64,000 nucleotides of DNA, taken from NCBI RefSeq assembly GCF_042434095.1, contig NZ_JBHLUE010000004.1:496001-560000 (forward strand), read 5' to 3'. The DNA comes from KBS50 sp042434095 (lineage in GTDB: Bacteria > Actinomycetota > Actinomycetes > Mycobacteriales > Micromonosporaceae). Positions 42,267-51,578 of the stretch are shown piece after piece; the first letter of the stretch is position 1, and each line of letters starts with the position of its first letter. Made by a program: the position numbers and the translations under genes. Below the pieces are notes generated by a model. It saw only the letters and a program-made list of their open reading frames with translations. It did no database searches and was not told where the DNA came from.

Positions 42267-43760
42267 TCACAGCGCCGGTGGGGTGAACGAGCCGACCGCG
42301 CTCTCCAGCGCCGCGGCGACCCGGTACATCCGGTCGTCGGCCATCGTCGGTGCCATCACCTGCAGGCCCACCGGCAGCCCCTCGGACAGGCCGCACGGGA
42401 CCGAGATGGCCGGCCCGCCGTACAGGTTGCTCGGGATGGTGAACAGGTCGGCCAGATACATCTGGTACGGGTCGCTCGTGCGGGAGCCGAACGGGAACGC
42501 CACGAACGGGGTGGTGGGCGCGATCAGCGCGTCCACCCGCTCGAACGCGGCCGCGAAGTCCCGGCTGATCAGCGTGCGCACCTTCTGCGCCTGCCCGTAG
42601 TACGCCTCGTAGTAGCCGGAGGAGAGCGCGTACGTGCCGAGGATGATCCGGCGCTTGACCTCGGGGCCGAAGCCGGCGTCCCGGGTGAGCGACATGACCT
42701 CCTCGAGCGACCGGTTGCCGTCGTCGCCGACCCGCAACCCGAAGCGGACGCCGTCGAACCGGGCCAGGTTCGATGAGCACTCGCTCGGCGAGATGAGGTA
42801 GTACGCCGGCAGCGCGTACTCGAAGTGCGGGCAGGACACCTCGACCACCTCGGCGCCCAGCTTGGTGAGCGCGTCCACGGCGTCCCGGAACGCGGCCAGC
42901 ACGCCCGGCTCGGCGCCCTCGCCGGAGAACTCGCGGACCAGCCCGAGCTTCACCCCGGTCAGGTCGCCCGCCGCGCCCGCGCGGGCCGCGGCCACCACGT
43001 CGGGCACCGGCTGCGGGATCGAGGTGGAGTCGCGGGGGTCGTGCCCGCCGATCACCTGGTGCAGGAGCGCCGCGTCCAGCACCGTCCGGGCGCACGGCCC
43101 GGGGGTGTCCAGCGACGAGGAGAAGGCCACCAGCCCGTACCGGGAGGTGCCGCCGTACGTCGGCTTGGCGCCGACCGTGCCGGTGACCGCGCCCGGTTGC
43201 CGGATCGACCCGCCGGTGTCCGAGCCGATGGCCAGCGGCGCCTCGTACGCGGCCAGCGCGGCCGAGCTGCCGCCGCCGGAGCCGCCCGGGATCCGGGTCA
43301 GGTCCCACGGGTTGCGGGTGGGGCCGTAGGCGGAGTATTCGGTCGACGAGCCCATCGCGAACTCGTCCATGTTGGTCTTGCCGAGCATCACCGTGCCGGC
43401 GTCACGCAGCCGCTGGACGATCGTGGCGTCGTACGGGGGGCGCCAGCCCTCGAGGATCTTCGAGCCGACGGTGGTCGGCACCCCGCGGGTGGTCAGCACG
43501 TCCTTCACCGCCACCGGCACCCCGGCCAGCGGGCCGAGCGGCTCGCCGGCCGACCGGCGCTCGTCCACGGCCCGGGCGGCGCGCTCGGCGCCCTCGGCGT
43601 CGACGTGCAGGAAGGCGTGCACCTGGTCGTCGACCGCGCCGATCCGGTCCAGGTGCGCGCGGGTCACCTCGATCGCCGACACCTCGCCGGCGGCCACCAG
43701 CCCGGCGATCCCGGCCGCCGACATCCTGGTCAGGTCGGTCTGCTCGCTGCGCTCGCTCAT
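42267..43760 (-). CDS. gatA: Asp-tRNA(Asn)/Glu-tRNA(Gln) amidotransferase subunit A
   Basis: A 497-residue amidase subunit that supplies ammonia from glutamine. The Ser-cisSer-Lys triad is visible as VAVKDVLTTRG (Lys), GGSGGGSSAALAA (cis-Ser) and GSDTGGSIRQPG (nucleophile Ser). Further conserved blocks are GKTNMDEFAMGSSTEYSAYGPTRNPWD and YKxxx-type RIILGTYALSSGYYEAYYGQA. The start at 43760 overlaps the gatC stop by four bases (ATGA), so translation is coupled. Confidence 0.97.
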   Translation of the reverse strand: MSERSEQTDLTRMSAAGIAGLVAAGEVSAIEVTRAHLDRIGAVDDQVHAFLHVDAEGAERAARAVDERRSAGEPLGPLAGVPVAVKDVLTTRGVPTTVGSKILEGWRPPYDATIVQRLRDAGTVMLGKTNMDEFAMGSSTEYSAYGPTRNPWDLTRIPGGSGGGSSAALAAYEAPLAIGSDTGGSIRQPGAVTGTVGAKPTYGGTSRYGLVAFSSSLDTPGPCARTVLDAALLHQVIGGHDPRDSTSIPQPVPDVVAAARAGAAGDLTGVKLGLVREFSGEGAEPGVLAAFRDAVDALTKLGAEVVEVSCPHFEYALPAYYLISPSECSSNLARFDGVRFGLRVGDDGNRSLEEVMSLTRDAGFGPEVKRRIILGTYALSSGYYEAYYGQAQKVRTLISRDFAAAFERVDALIAPTTPFVAFPFGSRTSDPYQMYLADLFTIPSNLYGGPAISVPCGLSEGLPVGLQVMAPTMADDRMYRVAAALESAVGSFTPPAL

Positions 43761-44062
43761 GATGCGGCCTCCTCGTCGAGGATCCGGGGCACCCGGAAGC
43801 GCTGCTGGTCGGCGTCCGGCGCGCCCGACAGGACCTCCTCGGGCGTCAGGCACGGCGTCACCACGTCGTCCCGCAACACGTTGGTCAGCGGCACGGAGTG
43901 CGAGGTGGGCGGGATGTCGGCGGCGGCGACCTGACCCACCCGGGCCACCGACTGCAGGATCACGTCGAGCTGGCCGGCGAACCTGTCCAGCTCCTCCTCC
44001 GTGACGGCGAGCCGCGACAGGCGCGCCAGGTGCGCGACCTCCTCGCGGGAGATGGCGGCCAT
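43757..44062 (-). CDS. gatC: Asp-tRNA(Asn)/Glu-tRNA(Gln) amidotransferase subunit C
   Basis: A 101-residue small subunit that stabilises GatA and bridges it to GatB. The N-terminal helices read ISREEVAHLARLSRLAVTEEELDRFAGQLDVIL, followed by the extended arm with PTSHSVPLTNVLRDDVVTPCLTPEEVL. The ATG at 44062 follows AAGGGGAT. First gene of the operon. Confidence 0.95.
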   Translation of the reverse strand: MAAISREEVAHLARLSRLAVTEEELDRFAGQLDVILQSVARVGQVAAADIPPTSHSVPLTNVLRDDVVTPCLTPEEVLSGAPDADQQRFRVPRILDEEAAS

Positions 44063-44273
44063 CCGTATCCCCTTTTCGTGCCTCGACGGTGTACGTCCCC
44101 CGGCTCGCGTCCCGGGCCGGAACCGGGCACCGACACAGCCTCGCAGGCGCGCGGTGACCCGAGCGAGTCTATTTGTCACCGCGCGGTCGCCGGTCACCGC
44201 CTCCCCGAAAGGCGGCGGTGCCGCGGCGACCGGCGGGCGCGGCGGGTCTTCCGGGCGCCGGGGCTGCGGGAGC

Positions 44274-46430
44274 TCAGTTGACGTCGGCGCGGCCCTGGTC
44301 GACCCGGACGCCGCGGATGGAGGCGGTCGGCCACCGGTGCCGACCGGACCCCGGCTGCACGGGACCCGGTTGCAGGGGCCGGTAGCGGGATAGCCAGGTC
44401 GCCAGCTCGGCGGCCGGCATCGGCCGGGCGTAGAACCAGCCCTGGGCGACGTCGCAGCCGGCGGCGTGCAGCAGCCGCCAGGTCCGCTCGTCCTCCACGC
44501 CCTCGGCCACCACCCGCAGGCCCAGCGCGCCGGCCAGCTCGATCATCGAGCGGACGATGGCCGCGTCGTCCGCGTCGACCGCCATCCCGAGCACGAACGA
44601 TCGGTCCACCTTCACCTCGGCCAGCGGCAGCCGGCGCAGGTGCTGCATGGACGAGTAGCCGGTGCCGAAGTCGTCGAGGGCGATGGCCACCCCGATCTTG
44701 TCGAGCCGGGAGATGGTGGCCAGCACCCGGCGCGGATCCGCCATCAGGGCGCCCTCGGTGATCTCCAGCTGGAGCTGCGACGGCGGCACGTTGAACCGGG
44801 CCAGCCGGTCGGCGATCTGGTCGGCGATCTCCCCGGTGTGCAGGTCCCGGACGCTGACGTTGACCGCGGCCCGCAGCTCGATGCCGGCCGCCGACCACTT
44901 GGCGATCTGCTCCACCACGTCGTCGACGACCCGGCGGGTGAGCAGGCGCATCACGGCGCTCTGCTCGGCCACCCGGATCAGCTCCTCGGGGTCCACCATG
45001 CCGCGCCGCGGGTGCCGCCAGCGCAGCAGCGCCTCCACCCCCACCACATCGCCGCTGGCGATCGCGATCTGCGGCTGGTAATACATGGTGATCTCGCCGA
45101 CGTCATCCGCGGCGCCGGCGCTGCCCGGCGCCTCCAGCACCTGGCGCAGGTCGGCGAGCAGGCTGAGCCGCTCGGGCGAGTTGTGGTCGGACTCTGCCGC
45201 GTACACCGCCACCGTGTCCCCGCGATGCTTGGCGTCGTACATGGCCACGTCGGCGTGCCGCATCAGGGTCTCGAAGTCCCGACCGTGCTCCGGGTAGAGC
45301 GCGATCCCGATCGAGCCGCCCACGTCCAGCGGCAACCCGTCCAAGGCCACCGGCTCGGTGAGCGCCGCGGCCACCCCGTCGGCGATCTCCCGGGCCGCGT
45401 CGAGGCCGGCGAGCCGGCCCGACAGGATGGCGAACTCGTCCCCGCCGAGCCGGACCACCAGGTCGCCGGGCCGGACCGACGCGGTCAGCCGCCGGCCCAC
45501 CTCCACCAGCAGCCGGTCGCCGACGGCATGCCCGAGCGCGTCGTTGACGTGCTTGAAGCGGTCCAGGTCCAGCAGCAACAGGGCCAGCCGGCCGGGCTCC
45601 CCCTTGGCCGCGCGCTCGGCGTGCAGGGAGATCTGCTCGGCCACCTCGTCCACCAGCGCCTTGCGGTTGGCCAGGCCGGTGAGCGGATCCAGCCGGGCCT
45701 GCCGTTCCTGCTCGCCGGAGAGCCGGGCCATCCGGGAGACCGCATAGAGCGGCACGATGATCAGCGGGATCAGCCCGGCGCTGACCCGGGCCGCGGCCAT
45801 CAGCACCGGGCCGAGCAGCAGGAGGGAGCTGTTCGACACGGCCTCGAACGCGAACCCCTGCCGGAAGGCGCTCCACCAGCGCACCCCGAAGCGCATCCGC
45901 AGGGCGAGCGTGACCAGCCCGTAGCTGACCAGGAACCAGGCGGCGCCGGCCGCCGCCACGGCCAGCACGTCGGCCCAGGACACCGTGAATCCGGCGGCGA
46001 ATCCACCCGGTACGGCGAGCCGGGCCACCTCGCGGGCCACCGCGAGCGCGCAGGCGTACTGCCCGGCGTTGAAGGCCGCCCGCCACACGGCGTGCCGCAT
46101 CCGCCAGCTCGACACGGCCACCGCGAGGGTCTGCACCGCGACCGCCGGGCCGAGCCCCCAGCCGAGCAGGATGGCGAAGCTGAAGCAGATCGACGGGAAG
46201 ACCGCCGGACTGGGTCGCTGGCCGGAGGGGGTGAACGGGTGCGCGTCGCCGGCCACCGCGAGGGCGGCCATCAGCCAGAACGCCGCCGGCAGGGCCGGCA
46301 CCCGGCCGGGCAGGGCGGCGAGCGGCGCGGCGCAGACCGCCACGGCTACGGCGACCACCGTCCAGACGAAGCCGAAGAAGGTGGTGGCCCGTCCGGGGGG
46401 AACGGAGTTCCGCAACGACGCGGCCTCCAT
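44274..46430 (-). CDS. Membrane GGDEF-EAL protein 2
   Basis: A 718-residue protein with an N-terminal membrane sensor of about six to seven helices (residues 15-235), a GGDEF domain (RLDPLTGLANRKALV, LLDLDRFKHVNDALGH, VRLGGDEFAIL near residue 330) and an EAL domain (VGVEALLRWRHP, LIRVAEQSAVM, AAVNVSVRDL, ALDDFGTGYSSMQHL, RVVAEGVED). Both active-site motifs are complete. It shares architecture with the first GGDEF-EAL protein, but the sensor regions are different in sequence. The C-terminal 35 residues are poorly conserved. The signal sensed is unknown. Confidence 0.92.
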   Translation of the reverse strand: MEAASLRNSVPPGRATTFFGFVWTVVAVAVAVCAAPLAALPGRVPALPAAFWLMAALAVAGDAHPFTPSGQRPSPAVFPSICFSFAILLGWGLGPAVAVQTLAVAVSSWRMRHAVWRAAFNAGQYACALAVAREVARLAVPGGFAAGFTVSWADVLAVAAAGAAWFLVSYGLVTLALRMRFGVRWWSAFRQGFAFEAVSNSSLLLLGPVLMAAARVSAGLIPLIIVPLYAVSRMARLSGEQERQARLDPLTGLANRKALVDEVAEQISLHAERAAKGEPGRLALLLLDLDRFKHVNDALGHAVGDRLLVEVGRRLTASVRPGDLVVRLGGDEFAILSGRLAGLDAAREIADGVAAALTEPVALDGLPLDVGGSIGIALYPEHGRDFETLMRHADVAMYDAKHRGDTVAVYAAESDHNSPERLSLLADLRQVLEAPGSAGAADDVGEITMYYQPQIAIASGDVVGVEALLRWRHPRRGMVDPEELIRVAEQSAVMRLLTRRVVDDVVEQIAKWSAAGIELRAAVNVSVRDLHTGEIADQIADRLARFNVPPSQLQLEITEGALMADPRRVLATISRLDKIGVAIALDDFGTGYSSMQHLRRLPLAEVKVDRSFVLGMAVDADDAAIVRSMIELAGALGLRVVAEGVEDERTWRLLHAAGCDVAQGWFYARPMPAAELATWLSRYRPLQPGPVQPGSGRHRWPTASIRGVRVDQGRADVN

Positions 46431-46612
46431 GGCACCTCCCGACGCGTGATCTTCCGTGGCGGGCGTCCCGCCGCACGCCGCTTCTCCATGAAACGCCGCC
46501 TTCCGGCAGTCTGACGCCCGACAGACGCGAAACGGACGTAGTCGTGACTAAGTTGGAATACACCACAACTCGCCGGATAAGATCCGACACGCCACGGACG
46601 GCCCGCCGAGGG

Positions 46613-48742
46613 TCAGGCCGGTTCGTCGGTACGTGCCACCCGCAGCGCCGCCTCGGTGCCCTCGGTGAGCAGGACGGTGAAACCCTCCTCGTCCAGCACG
46701 GGCCGCTTCAGCGAGATCGCCTTGTCGGCCTTGCTGCCCGGGTTCTCCCCCACGACGACGAAGTCGGTCTTCTTGGACACCGAGCCGCTGACCTTGCCGC
46801 CCCGGCTCTGCACCGCCTCGGCCGCCTCGTCCCGGGAGTAGCCGGACAGCGTGCCGGTGACCACCACGGTCACCCCGTCCAGGGGCCGAGGTCCCTCGTC
46901 CAGCCGCTCCTCCGCCATCCGTACGCCCGCGGCCGCCCACTTTTCCACCACGTCCTGGTGCCAGTCGACGGCGAACCACTCCCGCAGGCTGACCGCGATG
47001 GTCGGGCCGACCCCCTCGACCGAGGACAACTCCTCCTCGCCGGCCGCCCTGATCTGGTCGATCGAGCCGAAGTGCCGGGCCAGCGCCTGCGCCGCGGTGG
47101 GGCCCACGTGCCGGATGGAGAGCGCCACGAGCACCCGCCACAGCGGCCGGGTCTTCGCCTCGTCGAGGTTGTCCAGCAGCTTCACCGCGTTGGTGCCGAG
47201 GCTGCCGTCCTTGTTGACGAAGAACGGCACCCGGGCGAGCTTGTCGGCGTCCAGGAAGAACAGGTCGCCCTCGTCGGTGATGGCCCCCGCCTCGAGCAGC
47301 GCGCTGCCGGACTTGTAGCCGAGCACCTCGATGTCGAGCGCGCCCCGGCCGGCCAGGTGGAACAGCCGCTCGCGGAGCTGGGCCGGACAGGTCCGGGCGT
47401 TCGGGCAGCGGATGTCGACGTCGCCCTCCTTGGCCGGCGCCAGCGGCGAACCGCAGGCGGGGCACGTGGTCGGCATCCGGAACGCCCGTGCGTCGGCCGG
47501 ACGCAGGTCGACCACCGGGCCGAGCACCTCGGGAATCACGTCGCCGGCCTTGCGCACCACCACCGTGTCCCCGATCAGCACGCCCTTGCGCTCGACCTCC
47601 CGGGCGTTGTGCAGGGTGGCCAGCGCCACGGTCGAACCGGCCACCTTGACCGGCGCGAGCACGGCGAACGGGGTGACCCGCCCGGTGCGCCCGACGTTGA
47701 CGTCGATGTCGAGCAGCTTGGTGGTCACCTCCTCCGGCGGGTATTTGTAGGCCATGGCCCAGCGCGGCGCCCGGCTGGTCGAGCCGAGCCGGCCCTGGAT
47801 GGCCACCGGGTCGACCTTGACCACCACCCCGTCGATCTCGTGCTCGACGTCGTGCCGGTGCTCGGCGTAGTAGGCGATGTAGTCCTTGACCCCGTCGAGG
47901 TCGGGCACCACCCGCCAGCGGTCGCTGGTGGGCAGTCCCCAGGCCCGGAGCGTGGCGTACGCCGTCGACTGGGCGGTGGGCCGGAAGCCGCGCCGGGCGC
48001 CGATGCCGTGCACGACCATCCGCAGCGGCCGGCTCGCGGTGATCCGCGGGTCCTTCTGGCGCAGGCTGCCGGCGGCCGCGTTGCGGGGGTTGGCGAACGG
48101 CGCCCTGCCCTGCTCCACCAGGCTGGCGTTGAGATCCGCGAAGCCGGCCACCGGGAAATAGATCTCGCCGCGCACCTCGAGCAGCTCCGGCACGTCGTCA
48201 CCGGTCAGCCGCTCGGGGACGTCCCGGATGGTGCGCACGTTGGGCGTCACGTCCTCGCCGGTGCGCCCGTCGCCGCGGGTGGCCGCCCGCACCAGCCGAC
48301 CCCGCTCGTAGGTCAGGTTGATGGCCAGCCCGTCGACCTTCAGCTCGCACAGGTAGCTGAAGCCGCCGCCGGCGTCCCGCTCGACCCGCTCGGCCCAGGC
48401 GGCCAGCTCGGTGAGGTCGAAGACGTTGTCCAGCGACATCATCCGCTCGGCGTGCGTGACCGGGGTGAACTGGGTGGAGAAGGTCCCGCCGACCCGCTGG
48501 CTGGGCGAGTCGGGCGTGACCAGGGAGGGATATTGCTCCTCCAGCGCCTCGAGTTCGCGCAGCATGGTGTCGAACTCGGCGTCGGTGACGGTCGGCGCGT
48601 CCAGCACGTAGTAGCGGTATTGGTGGTCGGTCAGCTCGGCGCTCAGCGTGGCGTGCCGCTCCCGCGCCGCGGGCGGCGGCTCGGCGCCGGCCGCGGCCTC
48701 CTGCTCGGCGCTGACCTGCCGCGGGATGGCTTCCTCGGACAC
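46613..48742 (-). CDS. ligA: NAD-dependent DNA ligase
   Basis: A 709-residue replicative and repair ligase. Domain Ia HQYRYYVLDAPTVTDAEFD, adenylation site YLCELKVDGLAINLTYERG (Lys near residue 135), OB fold (GRTGRVTPFAVLAPV), four-cysteine zinc finger (CPACGSPL and RCPNARTCPAQ), HhH repeats, and C-terminal BRCT (LDGVTVVVTGTLSGYSRDEAAEAVQSRGG). The length is slightly above E. coli LigA because of an Ala/Pro-rich N-terminus. Confidence 0.97.
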   Translation of the reverse strand: MSEEAIPRQVSAEQEAAAGAEPPPAARERHATLSAELTDHQYRYYVLDAPTVTDAEFDTMLRELEALEEQYPSLVTPDSPSQRVGGTFSTQFTPVTHAERMMSLDNVFDLTELAAWAERVERDAGGGFSYLCELKVDGLAINLTYERGRLVRAATRGDGRTGEDVTPNVRTIRDVPERLTGDDVPELLEVRGEIYFPVAGFADLNASLVEQGRAPFANPRNAAAGSLRQKDPRITASRPLRMVVHGIGARRGFRPTAQSTAYATLRAWGLPTSDRWRVVPDLDGVKDYIAYYAEHRHDVEHEIDGVVVKVDPVAIQGRLGSTSRAPRWAMAYKYPPEEVTTKLLDIDVNVGRTGRVTPFAVLAPVKVAGSTVALATLHNAREVERKGVLIGDTVVVRKAGDVIPEVLGPVVDLRPADARAFRMPTTCPACGSPLAPAKEGDVDIRCPNARTCPAQLRERLFHLAGRGALDIEVLGYKSGSALLEAGAITDEGDLFFLDADKLARVPFFVNKDGSLGTNAVKLLDNLDEAKTRPLWRVLVALSIRHVGPTAAQALARHFGSIDQIRAAGEEELSSVEGVGPTIAVSLREWFAVDWHQDVVEKWAAAGVRMAEERLDEGPRPLDGVTVVVTGTLSGYSRDEAAEAVQSRGGKVSGSVSKKTDFVVVGENPGSKADKAISLKRPVLDEEGFTVLLTEGTEAALRVARTDEPA

Positions 48743-48863
48743 CGCTACCTACCTCCTGACCGGGCTGCCTGACCAGCGGCGGAACGCACGGGCGATCGCA
48801 CCAGGGCACGGTATCCCGCCGGTACGACTTTCCCGCACCCGTCCCGCAGGCTTCCCGCCCGGC

Positions 48864-48971
48864 GCCGGCACCGGACCGGCCGGCAGCCCCGGACCGGAAG
48901 CCGGCACCGGACCGGCCGCCTACGCCGGACCGGAAGCCGGCACCGGACCGGCCGCCGACGCCGGACCGCAA
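48864..48971. repeat. 36-bp tandem repeat, three copies
   Basis: Three consecutive 36-bp units beginning GCCGGCACCGGACCGG, with only a few substitutions, lie between the VOC gene stop and the ligA start. Because 36 is divisible by three, open frames run through it, but none looks like a gene. Confidence 0.8.
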
Positions 48972-48999
48972 GGCGATGCCGAGCGCCAGACCCCGCGGG

Positions 49000-49395
49000 T
49001 CAGGAGCCGCCGGGCCCGGGCGGGCTGTCCCAGCAGAGGCAGAACGGATGGCCGGCCGGGTCCGCGTACACCCGGAAGCCGTCACCCTGGCCCGGCAGGC
49101 GGGTGGCGCCCAGCTTGAGCACCCGCTGCTCGGCCTCGTCGATGTCGCCGACCGTCACATCCAGATGGAACTGCTGCGGCCACTGCGGGTCGGGCCAGCG
49201 CGGCGCCCGCAGGTTGAGCGCGCGCTGGAACGCCAGCCGGGGCATCGCGCCCGGCGGGCCGCCCAGCACCACCCAATCGCTCGGCTCGTCGTCCGGGTCG
49301 AAGGTCACCGGCAGGCCGAGCAGCTCGGCGTAGAACTCGGCGAGGGCACGCGGATCCGGGCAGTCGATCACCACGGTGCGGAGCTTTCCGATCAT
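49000..49395 (-). CDS. VOC (glyoxalase/bleomycin resistance) superfamily protein
   Basis: A 131-residue single-repeat-pair VOC protein. Segments are LRTVVIDCPDPRALAEFYAELLGLPVT, WVVLGGPPGAMPRLAFQRAL, FHLDVTVGDIDEAEQRVLKLGATRL and FRVYADPAGHPFCLC. It belongs to the glyoxalase-like group with unassigned substrates often seen in actinobacteria. The ATG at 49395 is 35 bases downstream of the MetE-like stop; a longer in-frame extension through that gene is a shadow. Confidence 0.85.
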   Translation of the reverse strand: MIGKLRTVVIDCPDPRALAEFYAELLGLPVTFDPDDEPSDWVVLGGPPGAMPRLAFQRALNLRAPRWPDPQWPQQFHLDVTVGDIDEAEQRVLKLGATRLPGQGDGFRVYADPAGHPFCLCWDSPPGPGGS

Positions 49396-49430
49396 CCGGC
49401 CATCCTGCCCGCGGGGTCCGACAGGAAAAC

Positions 49431-50435
49431 CTACGTTTCGGCCAACCGGCGAGCGGCGTCCCGGCAGGCGGTCAGCGCCGCGCGGGCGTACTCGGGATCG
49501 GCGCCGGCCAGGCCGCAGGCCGGGGTCACCACGACCTGCTCGACCAGCCTGGCCCGGGGGAAGCCGAGCTGGTCCCAGAGCCGGCCTACCCGCTCGGCCA
49601 CGCTCGCCGAGGTCGGCCGCTGACCGGGCGCGGTCGGAGTGGCCGGCACCGCGCCGGCCAGCAGGCCGAGGCCCGCGTCGATCGCCTCGCCCAGCGGGTC
49701 GAGCCGGCGTACCAGGGTCAGGTCCAGCGCCACGGCCGCGGCGCCCGCGGCCCGCACCAGCTCCAGCGGCACGTCCGGGGCGCAGCAGTGCACCGCGACC
49801 GGCGCCGCGGCGGCCTCGACGACCCGGCGCAGCGACTCGGTGGCCGGCGCGGTCTCGACCGGGCGGTACGTGCCGAACCCGCTCTCGGTCGGCACCCGGC
49901 CGGCCAGCACGGCCGGCATCGACGGCTCGTCCAGTTGCAGCAGCACGGTGGCGCCCGGCAGCCGGCGCCGGACGTCGGCCACGTGCAGCCGTACCCCCTC
50001 GGCCAGCGACCCGGTGAGGTCGCGGACCGCGCCGGCGTCGCGGAGCATGCGCGGGCCGGTCGGCAGGTCGATCCCGGCTGCCAGGGTTAGCGGGCCGGCC
50101 ACCTGGATCTTGAAGGTGCCGGTGAACCCCTCGGCCTGCTCGGTCATCTGGTCGAGGTCCCGTTCCAGCAGGTCCCGGGCCCGTCGCAGATCGCGGCCGG
50201 GGCGGGCGGCGACCCGCCAGCGGGCCGCGTACAGCTCGACCGGCAGGTCCACCAGCAGGGCGGCGGTGCGGCCGATCAGGTCGGCGCCGGGGCCGCGGGC
50301 CGGTAGCTCGGGCAGGTGCGGCAGGGCCGGCAGCTCGCCCAGGACGATCCGCTGCGCCTCCGCGATGTCGACGCCGGGCAGCGAGCCGACCCCGGTCGCC
50401 GCTCCGGCCGGCCACGGCCACGCCTGGGTTTCCAC
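49431..50435 (-). CDS. Short MetE-like (cobalamin-independent methionine synthase catalytic-domain) protein
   Basis: A 334-residue single-barrel protein of the MetE C-terminal/UROD-like family. It begins GAATGVGSLPG, as in MetE catalytic domains. It keeps zinc-ligand candidates in VAVHCCAPDVP (His and Cys in H-x-C spacing) and VTPACGLAG. An aspartate (AVALDLT) is near the place where MetE has the Glu ligand. VLLQLDEPSMPAVLAG corresponds to the substrate-side QxDEP motif. It lacks the N-terminal folate domain of full MetE, so the methyl donor is uncertain. It is the third gene in the cysteine desulfurase-mnmA direction, 15 bases after mnmA. Confidence 0.8.
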   Translation of the reverse strand: METQAWPWPAGAATGVGSLPGVDIAEAQRIVLGELPALPHLPELPARGPGADLIGRTAALLVDLPVELYAARWRVAARPGRDLRRARDLLERDLDQMTEQAEGFTGTFKIQVAGPLTLAAGIDLPTGPRMLRDAGAVRDLTGSLAEGVRLHVADVRRRLPGATVLLQLDEPSMPAVLAGRVPTESGFGTYRPVETAPATESLRRVVEAAAAPVAVHCCAPDVPLELVRAAGAAAVALDLTLVRRLDPLGEAIDAGLGLLAGAVPATPTAPGQRPTSASVAERVGRLWDQLGFPRARLVEQVVVTPACGLAGADPEYARAALTACRDAARRLAET

Positions 50436-50450
50436 GGATGACAGCCTAGA

Positions 50451-51521
50451 TCAGCTGATGGTGGCCGAGCCGAGCACCACGTCGCCGGCCGGGTCCGGCC
50501 GGTAGGCCACGATGGCCTGCCCGGCCGCCACGCCGCGCACCGGCTCGTGCAGCTCGGCGTGCAGGCCGGCGCCGTCGCAGCGGACCGTGGCCGGGACCAC
50601 CGAGCCGTGCGCCCGCAGCTGCACCCGACACTCGATCGGGCCGGTCGGCGCCGGCGCGCCGGTCCAGACCGGGCGGGTCGCGGACACCGCCGACACGGCC
50701 AGCGCCTCGGCCGGACCGACCGTCACGGTGTTGGTCTTCGGCGTGATCGACAGCACGTACCGGGGGCGACCGTCCGGCGCGGGCTCCCGCAGCGCCAGGC
50801 CGCGCCGCTGGCCCACCGTGTACGAGTACGCGCCGCCGTGCGCGCCCACCACCGCGCCGGTGCGCGCGTCGACGATGTCGCCGGGCGCCTCGCCGAGCCG
50901 CTCCGCCAGGAAGCGCCGGGTGTCGCCGTCGGCGATGAAGCAGATGTCGTGCGAGTCGGGCTTGTCGGCCACCGCCAGCCCCCGCGCGGCCGCCTCGGCG
51001 CGCACCTGGGCCTTGGTGGAGTCGCCCAGCGGGAAGATCGACCGGTCGAGCTGCCCGCGGTCGAGCACGGCCAGCACGTAGGACTGGTCCTTGCCGAGGT
51101 CGACGCTGCGCCGCAGCAGCCCGTCGGCGCCGAGCCGGGCGTGGTGGCCGGTCACCACGGCGTCGAAGCCGAGCGCCACGGCCCGGTCGAGCACGGCCGC
51201 AAACTTGATCTTCTCGTTGCACCGCAGGCAGGGATTGGGGGTACGCCCGGCCGCGTACTCGGCCACGAAGTCGTCCACCACGTCCTCGTGGAACCTGTCC
51301 GCGAAATCCCAGACGTAGAACGGGATGCCGAGCACGTCGGCCGCCCGCCGGGCGTCCCGGGAGTCCTCCAGGGTGCAGCAGCCGCGCGCGCCCGTGCGGT
51401 AGGTCTGCGGGTTGCGGGCCAGCGCCAGGTGCACCCCGGTCACGTCGTGGCCGGCGTCGACCGCCCGGGCGGCCGCCACCGCCGAATCCACGCCCCCGGA
51501 CATGGCCGCCAGGACCCGCAC
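50451..51521 (-). CDS. mnmA: tRNA-specific 2-thiouridylase
   Basis: A 356-residue enzyme that thiolates U34 of tRNA(Lys), tRNA(Glu) and tRNA(Gln). The PP-loop is LAAMSGGVDSAVAAARA. The catalytic cysteine pair is in NPCLRCNEKIKFAAVL and SHDICFIADGD. TGHHARL is the substrate-binding loop, and the C-terminal beta-barrel starts GQRRGLAL. The element RGCCTLEDSRDAR has two adjacent cysteines, where many orthologues have one. It lies 57 bases after a cysteine desulfurase, the sulfur donor, forming a natural pair. Confidence 0.95.
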   Translation of the reverse strand: MRVLAAMSGGVDSAVAAARAVDAGHDVTGVHLALARNPQTYRTGARGCCTLEDSRDARRAADVLGIPFYVWDFADRFHEDVVDDFVAEYAAGRTPNPCLRCNEKIKFAAVLDRAVALGFDAVVTGHHARLGADGLLRRSVDLGKDQSYVLAVLDRGQLDRSIFPLGDSTKAQVRAEAAARGLAVADKPDSHDICFIADGDTRRFLAERLGEAPGDIVDARTGAVVGAHGGAYSYTVGQRRGLALREPAPDGRPRYVLSITPKTNTVTVGPAEALAVSAVSATRPVWTGAPAPTGPIECRVQLRAHGSVVPATVRCDGAGLHAELHEPVRGVAAGQAIVAYRPDPAGDVVLGSATIS

Positions 51522-51578
51522 GCAAACCCCTCCCTCACCTCGCCCTACGAGCGTAGCCCGCCCCGGAACCGGGCCGGG

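Noticed and set aside
48648..49118. Plus-strand frame with repeated GAGTGP-type residues
   Set aside because: Generated by the 36-bp repeat and overlapping ligA and the VOC gene; no start signal.
49000..50421. Fusion of MetE-like and VOC proteins in one long frame
   Set aside because: The long frame is a different reading frame of the MetE-like gene. The VOC family begins at 49395 and the MetE-like protein is complete in its own frame.
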